The notes below the pieces were generated by a model. That model was not told the DNA's origin, ran no database searches, and worked only from the letters and a program-made list of their open reading frames with translations. DNA of 64,000 nt, from NCBI RefSeq assembly GCF_014651035.1, contig NZ_BMWC01000015.1, positions 1 to 64,000 of the forward strand, given 5' to 3'. The position numbers were made by a program, and so were the translations under genes. Below, piece after piece: positions 23,532-32,577 of the stretch. Source of the DNA: Streptomyces lomondensis. GTDB lineage: Bacteria > Actinomycetota > Actinomycetes > Streptomycetales > Streptomycetaceae. Every line of letters begins with the position of its first letter. Position 1 is the first letter of the stretch.

Positions 23532-25270
23532 GCAGCACCCAGGCCGACTCCCTGCCCGCGCGCGGCTCGCTGCGCGCCCTGCTGCCCGCGCTCGCCGGGC
23601 ACCGCGCCATGATGGCCCGCACCTGCGCCGCCGCCCTCGTCGAACAGGGCTCGCTGGTAGCCCTGTTGACGCTGGCCGCGCACACCGTCGGAACCGCCGT
23701 CATCGAGGACCGCGCCCCCTCGGCCGGTACGGTCACCGCCCTCGTCGTCCTCGTCCTCGTACGCGCCCTGACGACCTGGCACGAGATGGACCTCTCGCAC
23801 GACCTGGCCTACCGGGTGCTGGCCGAACTCCGCGTGCGGATCTTCGACGGGCTCGCCCGCAGCGCACCCGCCCGGGTGGCCGGCAAGCGCAGCGGAGACC
23901 TGGCCGCCACCGCGATGGCCGACGTGGAAGCCCTGGAGTTCTTCTACGCCCACACCACGGCCCAACTCCTCGCTTCCGGCGTGGTGTTCACCGGCGGAGT
24001 CACGGCACTGGCCACCGTGGAGCCATGGCTGCCGGCGGCGGTGCTGCCGGTCGCCGCAGTGCTCGCCGTGGCACCCTTCGCCGAGGCGCGCGGGCGCGCG
24101 ACCCGGGGAGCCCGCACCAGGGCGGCCTCCGCGAAGCTCTCGGCCGACACCGTGGAGACCGTCGACGGGTTGCGCGAGCTGCTCGCCTTCGGAGGACTCG
24201 CCGAGCGGCGGCGCCGGCTCGCCGGACAGGGCCGGAAGGTGGGCGAGGCCCAGCGGGCCGAGGCCACCTGGGAGGCCACGGCCGCCGCCGTCCGTGACGC
24301 CCTCATCGTCGTCGCCGTCCTGGGCGTGGTGGCCGCCGCGGCCCAGTCCGTGACCTCCGGGCGGCTGCACGGCGCATGGGCCCCGGCGGCGATGGCACTG
24401 GCCCTGTCGGTGCTCGGCCCGGTCGCCGAGTCGGCCCGGGCACTGAGCCAGGCCGTGGGACTGCGCGCCGCGGCCGCCCGCGTCGACGCGGCCCTGAAAG
24501 CCCCCGCGCCCGCCCCGCCGCCCGCCTCACCCCGCCCGCTTCCCCCGGGCCCACTGGGCGTCCGGCTGCACCGGGTGAGCTTCGACTACGGGGGCCTGCC
24601 CGTACTGGACGGCGTCGACCTGACGGTTCCCGCCGGCCGGACCCTCGCCTTGGTCGGCTCCTCGGGGGCCGGCAAGTCGACCTGCGCCCACCTGCTGGCC
24701 CGCTTCTGGGACCCCTCCACGGGAGCCGTCCAGCTGATGCCCGACGGAGACGACCCCGTCGATCTCCGTGACCTGACCGACGCCCAACTCCGCAGTGCCG
24801 TCGCCGTGGTCGGCCAGGACACCCCCCTCTTCCACGGAACCCTCGCCGACAACCTGCGCCTCTCGGCACCCGATGCGGACGAACAACTGCTGGCCGAAAC
24901 AGCCCGGTTGTGCGGCGTCGACCGGATCGCCGCCCTGGACACCCTCGTGGGCGAGCGAGGAGCCACCCTCTCCGGCGGCCAGCGGGCCCGTATCGCTCTC
25001 GCCCGCGCCCTGCTGGCCGAGCCCGAGATCCTCGTGCTCGACGAGACCACCGCCCACCTGGACAACCTCTCGGACGCCCAACTCGCCACCGCGCTCGGCA
25101 AGGGACACCGCACCACGATCGTCATCGCCCACCGCCCCGCCACCATCCGCCGCGCCGACCGCATCGCCGTCCTCGAAGCCGGCCGTATCGCCGAGGAAGG
25201 AACCTGGGAGGAACTCACCGCCCGCCCCGACAGCGCACTCAGCCGTGTACTGGCTGTGACGGCGTCCTGA
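23528..25270 (+). CDS. ABC exporter half-transporter B (TM domain fused to ATPase)
   Basis: A 580-aa partner of the preceding protein. TM region residues ~20-300, Walker A GSSGAGKSTC, signature LSGGQRARIALARALL, Walker B ILVLDETTAHLD, H-loop IAHRPA. In the first half the Walker B Glu is followed by ATSAVD and here by TTAHLD; both Glu are kept, so both sites could hydrolyse ATP. Last gene of the RiPP operon, followed at once by a compact hairpin (25273-25291). Confidence 0.85.
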   Translation: MSSTQADSLPARGSLRALLPALAGHRAMMARTCAAALVEQGSLVALLTLAAHTVGTAVIEDRAPSAGTVTALVVLVLVRALTTWHEMDLSHDLAYRVLAELRVRIFDGLARSAPARVAGKRSGDLAATAMADVEALEFFYAHTTAQLLASGVVFTGGVTALATVEPWLPAAVLPVAAVLAVAPFAEARGRATRGARTRAASAKLSADTVETVDGLRELLAFGGLAERRRRLAGQGRKVGEAQRAEATWEATAAAVRDALIVVAVLGVVAAAAQSVTSGRLHGAWAPAAMALALSVLGPVAESARALSQAVGLRAAAARVDAALKAPAPAPPPASPRPLPPGPLGVRLHRVSFDYGGLPVLDGVDLTVPAGRTLALVGSSGAGKSTCAHLLARFWDPSTGAVQLMPDGDDPVDLRDLTDAQLRSAVAVVGQDTPLFHGTLADNLRLSAPDADEQLLAETARLCGVDRIAALDTLVGERGATLSGGQRARIALARALLAEPEILVLDETTAHLDNLSDAQLATALGKGHRTTIVIAHRPATIRRADRIAVLEAGRIAEEGTWEELTARPDSALSRVLAVTAS

Positions 25271-25272
25271 CG

Positions 25273-25291
25273 CCACCGCGTTCGGCGGTGG
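25273..25291 (+). terminator. hairpin at the end of the RiPP operon
   Basis: CCACCGC-GTTCG-GCGGTGG, 3 bp after the exporter stop and between converging genes. It can serve both strands. Confidence 0.6.
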
Positions 25292-25304
25292 TGCCGGCGC
25301 CGTT

Positions 25305-26534
25305 TCACGGTGAGCCGCGGTGCCGGATGCGGGCCGCGAGGGCGGCGACGTCGTCGTCGGCCTGGTGAGCGCCCAGCCGGCCCAGGATCTCGTCCAGCAG
25401 GCGGGAGACCGGCTGGCCGGGGCGTACCCGGAGGGTGGCCAGCCGGGCGAGGGAGGTGTCGATGTCCTCGCCGCGCCGCTCGACCAGTCCGTCGGTGAAC
25501 AGCACCAGCGTGTCGTCCGCTGCGACCGGCACGGCAGCCACCTCGTAGGCGCCGAACCCCGTGCCGAGGGGAGGACCGACGGGGGCCGGGACCAGCTCGG
25601 CGGTGCCGTCGCGGTGGAAGACGACCGGCGGAAGATGACCCGCGCTGGCGAAGGCGACGGTCTCGCGTGCCGGGTCCAGCAGCGCCAGCAGGCACGTCGC
25701 CGGGCGGCGCCCGCGCTCCTCGCACATGGTCGCGTCCACCCGGCGCAGGATGCGGTGGGGCGGCAGGTCGGTGGCGGCGACGTAGCGCAGCAGCGTGCGG
25801 TAGGCGTTCATGTCGACCGCCGCGTCCAGCCCGTGCCCCATCACGTCGCCGATGACCAGCAGCGTGCGGCCGAAGTGCAGTCGCACGGTCTCGCACCAGT
25901 CCCCGCCCACCAGCGCGCTCCTGCCGACGGGGAGGTAGCGGGTTGCCAGCTCCACGTTCGGGTGTGGGCGGCCAGGGTCGGCCAGCAGCACCTGCTGGAG
26001 GTCCCACACCCGCGCATTGACCTCCTGGTACTCGTGGGCGTGCCGCAGATGCGCGGCGGCCAGCCGGGCGGTGTGCTGGACCGTCGCCGTCTCGTCGTCG
26101 TCGAACGGCCGACCGGTTCGCAGCGCGAGGACCACCCCGTAGGTCCGGCCCCGGGCCGGCAGCGGCACCGCCAGGGCGGCCAGCCCGGCGCCGCTGGGCG
26201 GAGTGAAGCAGGCGGCAATGGGGTGGCCCGCGTCCAGGGCACGGACGCGCACGTCCTCGGGGCGCTGGATCTTCTCCAGCCTCTCCAGAAGATCATGTCG
26301 GCCGGCTGTCGCGGCACGACGCAGGAAATCTCCTGGTTCGGTCAGCTGCTCGTCGGGACTGACGAGTTCGACGGTCGCGGATTCGCAGAGCTCCTCGGTC
26401 AGAAAGGCGGCCAGTTCGGCGGCCGTCGTACGCGCGTCGAGGGTCGTACCGATCGCGGCGACCGCCCGCTCGGCATGCCGGAAACCTTCCGCAGCGGGCC
26501 TCCCGGGCCCGGCTGCCTGGTCGCGCTCCACCAC
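25305..26534 (-). CDS. GAF-domain PP2C (SpoIIE-type) serine phosphatase
   Basis: A cytoplasmic protein of about 409 aa. A GAF-like sensor (residues ~20-165, e.g. ALAVPLPARGRTYGVVLALR) is followed by a short coiled coil and a SpoIIE phosphatase: ALVGGDWCETVRL, VIGDVMGHGLDAAVDM, FASAGHLPPVV and DTLVLFTDGLVERRGE carry the metal-binding Asp residues. Such RsbU-like proteins control anti-sigma-antagonists. The start is taken as GTG 26534, with GGGAG nine bases before it; a GTG at 26552 in the same frame lacks one. No anti-sigma gene is adjacent. Convergent with the RiPP operon. Confidence 0.85.
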   Translation of the reverse strand: MVERDQAAGPGRPAAEGFRHAERAVAAIGTTLDARTTAAELAAFLTEELCESATVELVSPDEQLTEPGDFLRRAATAGRHDLLERLEKIQRPEDVRVRALDAGHPIAACFTPPSGAGLAALAVPLPARGRTYGVVLALRTGRPFDDDETATVQHTARLAAAHLRHAHEYQEVNARVWDLQQVLLADPGRPHPNVELATRYLPVGRSALVGGDWCETVRLHFGRTLLVIGDVMGHGLDAAVDMNAYRTLLRYVAATDLPPHRILRRVDATMCEERGRRPATCLLALLDPARETVAFASAGHLPPVVFHRDGTAELVPAPVGPPLGTGFGAYEVAAVPVAADDTLVLFTDGLVERRGEDIDTSLARLATLRVRPGQPVSRLLDEILGRLGAHQADDDVAALAARIRHRGSP

Positions 26535-26648
26535 CGTCCCTTTCTCCCGCACCCATCACAACACCGGACACGGGGGGTCGGCGACCCGGGCGCATGACGG
26601 GCGGCACGCGGCGAGAGCACACGTCGGCCACGGGGTGTCAGGGCAAGG

Positions 26649-27490
26649 TCATGCGTCGATCACGACGTTTTCCGTCGGTTTCGAGCAGCAGAGGAGGATC
26701 TTGTTCTGGGCGATCTCGCGGGGGCGGATACCACCGTTGTGCTGCATGTCGAGGTGCGGTCGCTGCGGGTGAACTCGACCTTGAAACCGGAGCCCGTGGC
26801 GGTGGCGGTCGCCGCGTCCGAAGGCGTGGTCGGTATCTCGAAGGTGAAGCTCTCCTCGTGGTAGTGGTCCATGTCGAGGCCCGCGTCGGACAGCATCCGC
26901 CGTACGGCGGCCATGTAGGGGGCGGGTCCGCAGGTGAAGACCTCGCGTTCGAGGAAGTCGGGCGCGACCTGCCGGAGCGTCTCGATCGTCAGCCGGCCGC
27001 GGTATCCGCCCCAGGGTTCGTAGGGGCGGACCTCCTCGCAGACGTGGACGACCCGGATGTTGGGCGCGGTCGCGGCGATGAGGTCGAGTTCGTGGCGGAA
27101 GACGATGTCGCGCGGGGAGCGGGCGCTGTGCACGAACACCACGTCGGCCGGGTCGGCCAGGTCGTACAGCGTCCTGGCCATCGCCATGGACGGGGTGACT
27201 CCGACGCCGCCGGACAGGAAGAGGTACTTCGAAGCCGGGTGCCGGGCCGTGGTGAACTCGCCGAGCGGGCCGTGTGCCCGCACGGTGTCGCCCGGCTTGA
27301 GGCGAGAGCAGGAAGGGGCGGGTGGGCGGTGAGGAGAGGGTGTAGCAGCGCTGCACCGGCCGGCCGTCGATGTCGACGGTCAGCGTCACGAACTGGCCCG
27401 GATCATGCCGGAACAGCCGGGGTTCGGCGTACTCGAACACGAACGTGGTGGCGTCGTGCGTCAGTGGGTGGACCTGACGGCAGACCAGCG
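26649..27490 (-). pseudogene. broken ferredoxin-NAD(P)H reductase with ferredoxin domain (Hcr/VanB-like)
   Basis: Three frames are needed to read this gene. The part from ~27490 gives PLVCRQVHPLTHDATTFVFE, then HDPGQFVTLTVDIDG and RCYTLSSPP (FAD domain). After a frameshift near 27300 another frame gives KYLFLSGGVGVTPSMAMA and EREVFTCGPAPYMAAVRRML (NAD domain). At about 26760 the reading shifts again and ends MQHNGGIRPREIAQNK...LLCCSK. The CxxxxCxxC iron-sulfur loop expected between KVEFTRS and MQHNGG is gone, removing about 35 residues. The gene also has no start. Clearly non-functional. Confidence 0.85.
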
Positions 27491-27510
27491 GAGCGGCCGT
27501 TGTCGGCGGG

Positions 27511-30500
27511 TCAGACGTTGCGCCGGTACTGGCCGCCGACCTCGAAGAAGGCCTCGGTGATCTGCTGGAGGGTGCAGACCCGGGCGGCGTCCATGAGCAC
27601 GGTGAAGACGTTGTCCCCGCCGACCGCCGCGGCCTTGAGGGCGGTCAGCGCGGTGTGTGCCTCGTCGTGGTGGCGGGTCTGGAAGCCTCGTACGCGCTCG
27701 AGTTGGGAGAGCTTCTCCTCTTCGGTGGCACGGGCCAGTTCTATGACGCCGGGCTCGGTGGTGTCCGACTGGGGGTTGCGGAAGGTGTTGACCCCGATGA
27801 GGGGCAGGGTGCCGTCGTGCTTGCGCTGCTCGTAGAGCATCGACTCGTCCTGGATGCGCCCCCGCTGGTAGCCGGTCTCCATGGCGCCGAGCACGCCCCC
27901 GCGTTCGCTGATCCGCTCGAACTCCAGGAGGACCGCTTCCTCGACCAGGTCGGTGAGCTCGTCGATGACGAACGACCCCTGGAGAGGGTTCTCGTTCATC
28001 GCCAGGCCCCATTCCCGGTTGATGATCAGCTGGATGGCCAGGGCCCGGCGGACGGATTCCTCGGTGGGGGTGGTGACCGCTTCGTCGTAGGCGTTGGTGT
28101 GCAGGCTGTTGCAGTTGTCGTAGATGGCGATGAGTGCCTGGAGGGTGGTGCGGATGTCGTTGAAGTCCATCTCCTGGGCGTGCAGCGAGCGGCCGGAGGT
28201 CTGGACGTGGTACTTCAGCTTCTGCGAACGCTCGTTGGCGCCGTACTTCTTCTTCATCGCCACGGCCCAGATCCGGCGGGCGACCCGGCCGAGCACGGAG
28301 TATTCGGGGTCCATGCCGTTGGAGAAGAAGAACGACAGGTTCGGGGCGAAGTCGTCGACGTGCATGCCGCGCGCCAGGTAGGCCTCGACGTAGGTGAAGC
28401 CGTTGGCGAGGGTGAAGGCGAGCTGGCTGATCGGGTTCGCGCCCGCCTCGGCGATGTGGTAGCCGGAGATGGACACCGAGTAGAAGTTGCGGACCTGGTG
28501 AGCTATGAACCATTCCTGGATGTCGGCCATCATCCGCAGCGAGAACTCGGTGGAGAACAGGCAGGTGTTCTGGCCCTGGTCCTCCTTGAGGATGTCGGCC
28601 TGCACCGTGCCGCGCACGTTCGCCAGTGCGCGGGCGCGGAGTTCGGCTGCCTCGTCGGCCGAAGGGGCGCGGCCTTCGGCGGCCCGGAACCGGTCGAGCT
28701 GCTGGTCGATGGCGGTGTTGAGGAAGAACGCCAGCACGGTGGGTGCCGGACCGTTGATCGTCATCGAGACCGAGGTCGTCGGTGCGGTCAGGTCGAAGCC
28801 GTCGTAGAGCGCCTTCATGTCCTCCAGAGTGGCCACCGAGACGCCGGAGGTGCCGACCTTGCCGTAGATGTCGGGGCGCTCGTCGGGGTCGCGGCCGTAG
28901 AGGGTGACCGAGTCGAAGGCGGTGGACAGCCGGGTGGCGGGCTGGCCCTCGGAGAGCAGCTTGAAGCGGCGGTTGGTGCGGAACGGGTCGCCCTCGCCGG
29001 CGAACATGCGCGCCGGGTCCTCGCCGTCCCGCTTGAAGGGGAACACCCCGGCGGTGAACGGGAAGTACCCGGGCAGGTTCTCCCGCCGCCAGAACCGGAC
29101 CAGCTCCCCGTGATCGGTGTACCGGGGCAGTGCCACGCGGGGGATCTTGTTGCCCGACAAGGACTCGCGGGTCAACCGGGTGCGGATCTCCCGGTCCCGT
29201 ACCTTCACGACCTGCTCGTCGCCCGAGTAGGACTCGACGACGGCGGGCCAGTTCCCGATCTGCTCCGCGATGTCGTGCGGGAGGCGCTTGCGGGCGTCGT
29301 CGAGCAGCGCGTCCACATTGCCGGCGTCGGCGCCGGAGTCGACGAGCTCGCCCTTGACGAGGTCCAGACGCTGTACCCGCCGGGCCGCCTCGGCGAGCAG
29401 TTCCGTCTCGGCGTGGTACGCGCGGACCGTCTCGGTGATCTCGGCCAGGTAGCGGACGCGGTCGGCGGGCACCACCTGCCGGATCCCGGAGGAGTGGCGT
29501 ACCTCGACCGGTGCCAGCGTGCCCTGGGACAGCGGCAGTCCTCGCTCGCTCAGGGCCGTCTTCAGATGCTGGTAGAGCGCGGTGACGCCGTCGTCGTTGA
29601 AGGTCGCGGCAGAGGTGCCGTACACCGGCATGTCCTCGGGCCTCTTGTCGAAGGCCTCCCGGTTGCGCACGAGTTGCCGGCTCACGTCGCGCAGGGCGTC
29701 CTTGGCACCGCGCCGCTCGAACTTGTTGACCGCGACCACGTCGGCGAAGTCGAGCATGTCGATCTTCTCCAGCTGTGAGGCGGCGCCGAACTCCGGCGTC
29801 ATCACGTACAGCGAGGTGTCGACGAACGGCACGATCGCCGCGTCGCCCTGGCCGATGCCCGGCGTCTCCACGATCACCAGGTCGAATCCTGCGGCCTTGA
29901 CCACATCGATCACGGCGGAGAGGTGCTCGGGCACCTCACGGCTGCCGCGCGTGGCCAGGCTGCGGAAGAACACCCGGTTGCCGTCGAGGGAGTTCATCCG
30001 GATCCGGTCGCCGAGCAGGGCGCCCCCGCCCCGGCGGCGGGTCGGGTCGACCGCGATCACCGCGATGCGCAGCTTGTCCTGCTGGTCGACACGGAACCGG
30101 CGCACCAGTTCATCGGTCAGCGACGACTTCCCGGAGCCGCCGGTGCCGGTGATGCCGAGCACCGGCACCACCCGAGCCGCCGCGGCGGCACGCAGCTGGT
30201 CCAGGAACCCCGGGGGCAGCTTGCCGAGTTCCGCGCCGGTGATGGCCCGGGCGGTCGCGAACCGGTCACCCGAGAGGACGGCAGCCGCCTCGGTGGGCTT
30301 GCCGTCCCAGAGGTCGAAGTCGCAGTCCCGCACCACCGAGTTGATCATCCCCGCGAGGCCCATCCGCTGCCCGTCCTCGGGGGAGAAGATGGTCACCCCG
30401 CTCGTGCGCAGCCGGGCGATCTCCTCGGGCACGATCACCCCGCCCCCGCCGCCCACCACGCGGATGTGGTCCGCTCCCCGCTCGCGCAGCGACGCGACCA

Positions 30501-30741
30501 GGTACTCGAAGTACTCGACATGGCCACCCTGGTACGAGGAGACCGCCACACCGTGCGCGTCCTCCTCGATCACCGCGTCCACGACCTCCTGCACCGACCG
30601 GTTGTGTCCGAGGTGGATCACTTCGGCGCCCTGCGACTGGAAGATCCTCCGCATGATGTTGATCGACGCGTCGTGCCCGTCGAACAGCGCTGACGCCGTG
30701 ACCAGGCGGACGGGGTGCACGGGACTGTGCAGATCGCTCAT
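27511..30741 (-). CDS. icmF: fused isobutyryl-CoA mutase IcmF
   Basis: A 1076-aa adenosylcobalamin enzyme. The N-terminal B12 domain has FDGHDASINIMRR (cobalamin His) and GAEVIHLGHNRS. It is followed by a MeaI-type GTPase chaperone (P-loop GITGTGGSGKSSL at about residue 197, VDPTRRRGGGALLGDR, NKFER) and a large TIM-barrel mutase domain (TVQADILKEDQGQNTCLFS, the YHIAEAGANPISQLAF stretch). This order (B12 - G protein - substrate domain) is specific for IcmF, which interconverts isobutyryl- and n-butyryl-CoA, supplying or removing polyketide and branched fatty-acid precursors. The ATG at 30741 follows GAGAGG. A palindrome overlapping its promoter (30785-30800) suggests repressor control. Confidence 0.93.
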   Translation of the reverse strand: MSDLHSPVHPVRLVTASALFDGHDASINIMRRIFQSQGAEVIHLGHNRSVQEVVDAVIEEDAHGVAVSSYQGGHVEYFEYLVASLRERGADHIRVVGGGGGVIVPEEIARLRTSGVTIFSPEDGQRMGLAGMINSVVRDCDFDLWDGKPTEAAAVLSGDRFATARAITGAELGKLPPGFLDQLRAAAAARVVPVLGITGTGGSGKSSLTDELVRRFRVDQQDKLRIAVIAVDPTRRRGGGALLGDRIRMNSLDGNRVFFRSLATRGSREVPEHLSAVIDVVKAAGFDLVIVETPGIGQGDAAIVPFVDTSLYVMTPEFGAASQLEKIDMLDFADVVAVNKFERRGAKDALRDVSRQLVRNREAFDKRPEDMPVYGTSAATFNDDGVTALYQHLKTALSERGLPLSQGTLAPVEVRHSSGIRQVVPADRVRYLAEITETVRAYHAETELLAEAARRVQRLDLVKGELVDSGADAGNVDALLDDARKRLPHDIAEQIGNWPAVVESYSGDEQVVKVRDREIRTRLTRESLSGNKIPRVALPRYTDHGELVRFWRRENLPGYFPFTAGVFPFKRDGEDPARMFAGEGDPFRTNRRFKLLSEGQPATRLSTAFDSVTLYGRDPDERPDIYGKVGTSGVSVATLEDMKALYDGFDLTAPTTSVSMTINGPAPTVLAFFLNTAIDQQLDRFRAAEGRAPSADEAAELRARALANVRGTVQADILKEDQGQNTCLFSTEFSLRMMADIQEWFIAHQVRNFYSVSISGYHIAEAGANPISQLAFTLANGFTYVEAYLARGMHVDDFAPNLSFFFSNGMDPEYSVLGRVARRIWAVAMKKKYGANERSQKLKYHVQTSGRSLHAQEMDFNDIRTTLQALIAIYDNCNSLHTNAYDEAVTTPTEESVRRALAIQLIINREWGLAMNENPLQGSFVIDELTDLVEEAVLLEFERISERGGVLGAMETGYQRGRIQDESMLYEQRKHDGTLPLIGVNTFRNPQSDTTEPGVIELARATEEEKLSQLERVRGFQTRHHDEAHTALTALKAAAVGGDNVFTVLMDAARVCTLQQITEAFFEVGGQYRRNV

Positions 30742-30784
30742 CGGGGGGCCTCTCGGGCGGGGTGACGGAACACCGGCTACCGAG

Positions 30785-30800
30785 ATACTAGGACGTCCTA
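30785..30800 (-). promoter_or_regulatory. perfect 12-bp palindrome at the icmF promoter
   Basis: TAGGACGTCCTA (30789-30800) abuts TAGTAT (complement of 30785-30790), a plausible minus-strand -10, 44 bp before the icmF ATG. A TetR-type repressor is a possible binder; none is encoded next to it. Confidence 0.5.
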
Positions 30801-30894
30801 ATAAATCGCAGAAGGTCATGCCGGTGTGACCGGAGGCACAGCCCGGGCATGCTGTGGACCGTGGCGTACGCCACTTCCAGTAGTGTCCGGGCAT

Positions 30895-31944
30895 ATGAAC
30901 AGCGTTGACATGGGCGAACTCTTAACGGACTTCGAGCGCCTGGTCGGCCGGGTCGAGGAGACGGGCGAGCGGGTGCGCGTCACCGACGGCGGTGAGCCGA
31001 CGGGCGTGCTCCTCCCGGCGGCCGAGCTGGCCGAGGTGGAGCACTTCGCGCAACGCCTGTACGGCGGCCCGAGACCCCGGCCGAGATCGGTGCAGGAGCG
31101 CCCGGTCGGCCCGGAGCGGCAGGGCTCATACGTGCGGTACGTGTACAACGACGGGGTGCGGATGACGTTCACACGGGACCGTGTGATCGTGGCCGAGCTA
31201 CGGTCCGTGGACGAGCTCGAGTGGCTCGAGACCAACGCGCGCATCGGCCGCCAGGGCTACATGGACCCGAAGCAGGCGGCCGCGTTCGAGGAGTTTCTCG
31301 CCCGCCAGCCCCCGGTCGGCGACGGCATAGCGTGGATCGCCGACGACTGGAGACATCAACAGCCCTTCACGGTACTCGAGTTCATCAAGGGACCCGCTCC
31401 CGAAGAGATCGCCCTCGCCTACGGGGCCGACGCTCAGGACATCACCGACGGGCTGCTGCTGCATCAGGTGCGGGAGCGAGACGAGCGCGAAGGCACGGAC
31501 GACCTCCATCGCGTGCTCGCCTTCGGAGAAGGCGGCGAGTGGACGTGGCTGGGCTACCACGACTTCCGCAACGCCTTCTCCCGCACCCTGGACCCGCCTC
31601 CCGCGCAGCGGATCACGCTGACGGCGACCATGGCCAGGGGCATCTACAACTTCAGCTACACCAAGGACGGGGTGTACCAGAACCCCTTCCCGCTCGAGGA
31701 CAGCAGCGACGTACGGCGAGACATGTACGAACTCATCTGGTACACCCCGGGGGAGACACCCTTCGCCCCGAACGCGCCGCTGGCCTTCCTCAACCCGCAC
31801 ATCCGCCGCGCGGAAGAGGCCACCGACTGGACGGACGGCATCGCGCTGTTCTTCGCCGGACTGGAACGAGCCTTCGGCCTGTCCCTGCCAAGGGACGGAA
31901 TCACGTCCGGACACGTGCGCTGCGCCCGCCCGGCCCAACGCTGA
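30895..31944 (+). CDS. hypothetical protein with Phd/YefM-like N-terminus and a TTA codon
   Basis: A 349-aa protein. Residues ~5-45 (LTDFERLVGRVEETGERVRV, EPTGVLLPAAELAEVE) look like a Phd/YefM antitoxin domain, which binds DNA and neutralises a toxin. The remaining ~300 residues have no recognised motif and no membrane helix. Antitoxins are normally ~80-90 aa, so this is a fusion or a larger regulator. Codon 10 is TTA (30922-30924), which in Streptomyces requires the bldA tRNA and suggests developmental control. The ATG at 30895 is chosen over 30826 because the Phd-like domain starts there. No toxin gene is adjacent. Confidence 0.65.
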   Translation: MNSVDMGELLTDFERLVGRVEETGERVRVTDGGEPTGVLLPAAELAEVEHFAQRLYGGPRPRPRSVQERPVGPERQGSYVRYVYNDGVRMTFTRDRVIVAELRSVDELEWLETNARIGRQGYMDPKQAAAFEEFLARQPPVGDGIAWIADDWRHQQPFTVLEFIKGPAPEEIALAYGADAQDITDGLLLHQVRERDEREGTDDLHRVLAFGEGGEWTWLGYHDFRNAFSRTLDPPPAQRITLTATMARGIYNFSYTKDGVYQNPFPLEDSSDVRRDMYELIWYTPGETPFAPNAPLAFLNPHIRRAEEATDWTDGIALFFAGLERAFGLSLPRDGITSGHVRCARPAQR

Positions 31945-31985
31945 GCAGACCTCGTCGGCGAAGCGCGTGCGATAGGTTGCCCGCC

Positions 31986-32534
31986 ATGACTCAACTCGGA
32001 GCCGTCGCCTGGCCGCCAGCCCCGATCAGGACCGCACGACTCGTGCTCCGCGAGTCGGAGGCCCGGGACCGAGCGGCGTTCATCGAGCTGTTCGCGTCGC
32101 CGGAGGTGGGCACCTACGTCGGTGGCTCTCGACCGCGTGACGAGCTCGAACGCGCGGTGCCCGAGGTGCCCGGGCGGCGCCCCGGCCTCTTCGTGGTCGA
32201 GCTCGACGGAGCGATGATCGGCATGGTCACGCTCGATCGGCGCGACGCGGAGCGTCCGGGGCACGTCCGTCCGGATGCCGGGGAGACCGAACTCGGCTAC
32301 ATGTTCCTGCCCGAGGCGTGGGGATGCGGGTACGCCGCCGAGGCGTGCGCGGCGGTACTCGACTGGTTCGCCGTCGCGCTTCCCGGTGAGCCGGTCGTGC
32401 TCTCCACGCAGACCGCCAACGACCGCGCGATGCGCCTCGCGGCGAAGCTGGGGTTCACCGAGGTGGCGCGGTTCGAGGAGTACGGCGCCGAGCAGTGGTT
32501 CGGCGTGTGGTCCTCGGGCACGCCGTCCGGCTGA
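31986..32534 (+). CDS. GNAT-family N-acetyltransferase (RimJ/RimL-like)
   Basis: A 182-aa acetyltransferase. PIRTARLVLRESEARDRAAF opens the fold, ETELGYMFLPEAWGCGYAAEA is the acetyl-CoA binding region (Q/RxxGxA-like G-C-G-Y-A-A), and NDRAMRLAAKLGFTEVARF is the closing motif. This matches the RimJ/RimL subgroup that acts on protein N-termini or small amines; the substrate is unknown. It starts 41 bp after the previous gene and runs towards the convergent PBP gene. Confidence 0.85.
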   Translation: MTQLGAVAWPPAPIRTARLVLRESEARDRAAFIELFASPEVGTYVGGSRPRDELERAVPEVPGRRPGLFVVELDGAMIGMVTLDRRDAERPGHVRPDAGETELGYMFLPEAWGCGYAAEACAAVLDWFAVALPGEPVVLSTQTANDRAMRLAAKLGFTEVARFEEYGAEQWFGVWSSGTPSG

Positions 32535-32577
32535 GCTCGGCCGTTGGCCCTCCGAGCGGCCCTTCGTTGGTCCAGCC

